Positions 48,755 through 50,060 of a stretch of 50,060 bases of DNA are shown here, piece after piece. The stretch's first letter is position 1. Each line of letters starts with the position of its first letter. The stretch is taken from the NCBI GenBank assembly GCA_039714215.1, contig JBDLJU010000003.1, forward strand, positions 1 through 50,060. The letters run 5' to 3'. The translations under genes and the position numbers were made by a program. Source of the DNA: UBA11579 sp039714215. GTDB lineage: Bacteria > Chloroflexota > Anaerolineae > Anaerolineales > UBA11579. Below the pieces are notes generated by a model. The model did not search any database. It had not been told where the DNA came from and saw only the letters and a program-made list of their open reading frames with translations.

Positions 48755-48940
48755 TTAATTGAATTCCCCGGAAAAACCAGCACAGGTAACTAACTGTCGT
48801 TTTAGACGATTGATCTCTCGCCTGGCTGTTTCCAGATCACTGGTTCCGAGCACCGCTTCTTGGCCCCCCTTTTGTTTAGCTTGAATCCGCTCCCACCATT
48901 TGACTACCAATCCGGGAGTAATCTCCAACTCCCATTCAAT
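48755..48940 (-). pseudogene. IS3-type transposase OrfA fragment
   Basis: The minus strand is open for 61 codons after a TAG. It reads ELEITPGLVVKWWERIQAKQ, then SDLETARREINRLKRQL, matching the helix-turn-helix tail and leucine-zipper start of IS3-family OrfA proteins. The N-terminus, the rest of the zipper and OrfB are missing, and no terminal inverted repeats are seen. It is a decayed insertion sequence piece lying between the LuxR and MerR genes. Confidence 0.68.
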
Positions 48941-48999
48941 CTATCTTAAAAAATTCATGATACCTTCAGTTCCCGATAAACCAGTAATTAACTTCCCCC

Positions 49000-49030
49000 T
49001 TGACATTGACGTTACGTGATGGTTTAAGAT
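49000..49030 (+). promoter_or_regulatory. MerR-type promoter with 19-nt spacer
   Basis: TTGACA (49000-49005) and TAAGAT (49025-49030) are 19 nt apart, the long spacing that MerR activators correct by DNA twisting. The spacer holds an imperfect dyad (CATTGACGT with ACGTGATG). The ATG follows after 6 nt, so the transcript is predicted leaderless and autoregulated. Confidence 0.75.
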
Positions 49031-49036
49031 AGCTCT

Positions 49037-49816
49037 ATGAAAGAGAACCTCACGTACTATACCGTCAAACAACTGGCTGATCTGGCCGGGGTGAGCATCC
49101 GCACGCTGCACTACTACGATGAGATCGGGCTGCTCCCACCCGCCCTGGTGGAGGATAACGGCTACCGCCGATACGATCAGAACAGCGTGCTGACCCTGCA
49201 GCAGATCCTTTTCTACCGCGAGCTGGGGATGAACCTCAAAGAAATCGCAGAGGTGATCACCCAGCCCGAGTTTGAGATCGTGCAGGCACTGCAGAGCCAC
49301 AAGCTCAAACTGGGACGTAAGGCGCGGCGCCTGGAGCAGCTGATTGACACTGTTGAAAACACGATCCGGCATTTAGAAGGAGAATTAGAGATGAGTAAAG
49401 AAGAATTGTTCTGTGGATTCAGCGAAGAACAGCAAAAGGAATATGCCAAAGAAGCTGAGAAATTATACGATCCCAGGCTGGCACACCAGTCGCAAGAGCG
49501 CTGGGAGAGCTACACACAAGAGCAGAAAGATGCAGTTCGAGCCGAGGGCGAGGCGATCCATCTGGCGATCCTCGACCGGATGGACGAGGGAGCAGAGAGC
49601 CCGCTGGTTCAAGAGCAGGTGGCGGCGCTGCACAGACATTTTGTGAGCAGCTACTATGACTGCACTTTTGAGATCTTCCGCGGTTTGGGACAGATGTGGG
49701 TCGATGACCCCCGCTTTAATCAGGTCTATGAAAAGATCAAGCCGGGGTTCGCGTTGTTCCTGCGGGAGGCGGTGATGGTGTATACCGAGGGGAAGAGCGG
49801 GCTGCCGGAGATGTAG
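49037..49816 (+). CDS. MerR-family regulator with TipAS ligand-binding domain
   Basis: A 259-residue regulator. The N-terminal MerR domain shows YTVKQLADLAGVSIRTLHYYDEIGLL and the dimerisation helix to about residue 118. The C-terminal TipAS-type domain (SEEQQKEYAKEAEKLY, RWESYTQEQKDAV, HFVSSYYDCTFEIFRGLGQMW) binds drugs in TipA and related albicidin-type sensors. It probably senses a small hydrophobic or antibiotic-like molecule and controls its own promoter. No drug exporter is next to it in the window. Confidence 0.93.
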   Translation: MKENLTYYTVKQLADLAGVSIRTLHYYDEIGLLPPALVEDNGYRRYDQNSVLTLQQILFYRELGMNLKEIAEVITQPEFEIVQALQSHKLKLGRKARRLEQLIDTVENTIRHLEGELEMSKEELFCGFSEEQQKEYAKEAEKLYDPRLAHQSQERWESYTQEQKDAVRAEGEAIHLAILDRMDEGAESPLVQEQVAALHRHFVSSYYDCTFEIFRGLGQMWVDDPRFNQVYEKIKPGFALFLREAVMVYTEGKSGLPEM

Positions 49817-50016
49817 GCTGTTTATAGTAAAGAACGAAAAGTTGAATCTTTTTTAGAAGCAGCGTTGGGGTTTTTATCTGGGGGTAGCGATGCCTGACGA
49901 ATTTCCGATCAAATTCGAATAATTGGTATTCCTCTGGATAATCACCAAACAATGTTCCCTTCCAAAATAACCCAGCAGCAAACACCAATCATTACTGGTT
50001 TTTGATTCAGTAGCGG
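49817..50016. other. Intergenic stretch with no recognised feature
   Basis: No terminator hairpin, gene or repeat is evident between the MerR gene and the promoter at 50017. Confidence 0.4.
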
Positions 50017-50022
50017 TATAAT
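50017..50022 (+). promoter_or_regulatory. -10 box of the gene entering the right edge
   Basis: TATAAT, 9 nt before an ATG at 50032. No -35 is clear. Confidence 0.4.
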
Positions 50023-50031
50023 CCCCTCCGT

Positions 50032-50060
50032 ATGCAAACAACAAACGGCTCCCCCACCTG
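50032..50060 (+). CDS. Possible start of a further gene (truncated by window)
   Basis: The ATG begins MQTTNGSPT and stays open to the window end. Only nine codons are visible, so identity cannot be judged. The close -10 box supports a real start. Confidence 0.35.

Overview
The window looks like chromosomal DNA of a Chloroflexota bacterium, most likely class Anaerolineae. This is inferred from protein content, not from rRNA: lipoproteins with long Thr/Pro linkers carrying SH3-like or NBR1-type Ig domains, tandem DUF4386-type membrane proteins next to a MalT-like LuxR regulator, a T-box leader on leuS, and many genes whose start codon sits about 6 nt after a -10 box.

Layout. 1-4.1 kb (minus): exopolysaccharide genes (FlaA1/CapD-type epimerase/dehydratase, polyprenyl-phosphate sugar transferase, GT2). 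4.1-6.7 kb (minus): ridA, response regulator and histidine kinase. 6.7-9.1 kb (minus): ABC-2 exporter pair and a small membrane protein. 9.3-15.9 kb (minus): a mosaic around leuS. A T-box leader is followed by a broken four-helix-bundle gene, intact leuS with its terminator, an AT-richer PfkB/SIS/BtpA operon, and then a second, degraded leuS 3' end with its own copy of the terminator. 15.9-16.1 kb: two tRNA-Ala genes. 16.4-22.4 kb (plus): two tandem paralogous TadG-like surface proteins, a membrane protein and two lipoproteins. 22.4-27.3 kb: a PH-like membrane protein, a collapsed aldehyde:ferredoxin oxidoreductase gene, a Xaa-Pro peptidase, an esterase and a PAP2 phosphatase. 27.4-36.3 kb: EF-G-like GTPase, methyltransferase, alkaline-phosphatase-superfamily enzyme, bacteriohemerythrin, a 65-residue protein, ferritin, a selenocysteine-containing SelD, an SPFH protein and a PyrK-like flavo/Fe-S protein. 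36.4-42.8 kb: a cNMP/PH-domain membrane protein, def, recF, glnA with a strong promoter and operator-like palindrome, a deoxynucleoside kinase and a 4Fe-4S protein. 42.9-48.6 kb (minus): LuxR regulator, two DUF4386 proteins and a zinc-free alcohol dehydrogenase, with an attC-like hairpin between the DUF4386 genes. 48.7-50.1 kb: an IS3 OrfA fragment, a TipA-type MerR regulator and the start of one more gene.

The most notable points are: (i) in-frame UGA in selD with a SECIS-like hairpin, so naive gene calling truncates it; (ii) the leuS-anchored island with a partial duplicate of the leuS 3' end, itself shortened by exactly 138 bp between 9-bp repeats; (iii) an aldehyde:ferredoxin oxidoreductase reduced in frame to 135 residues behind intact expression signals; (iv) a recurring -10/6 nt/ATG geometry that predicts leaderless mRNAs; (v) an attC-like structure five bases after a stop codon. 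No complete mobile element, CRISPR array, phage or rRNA gene is visible.
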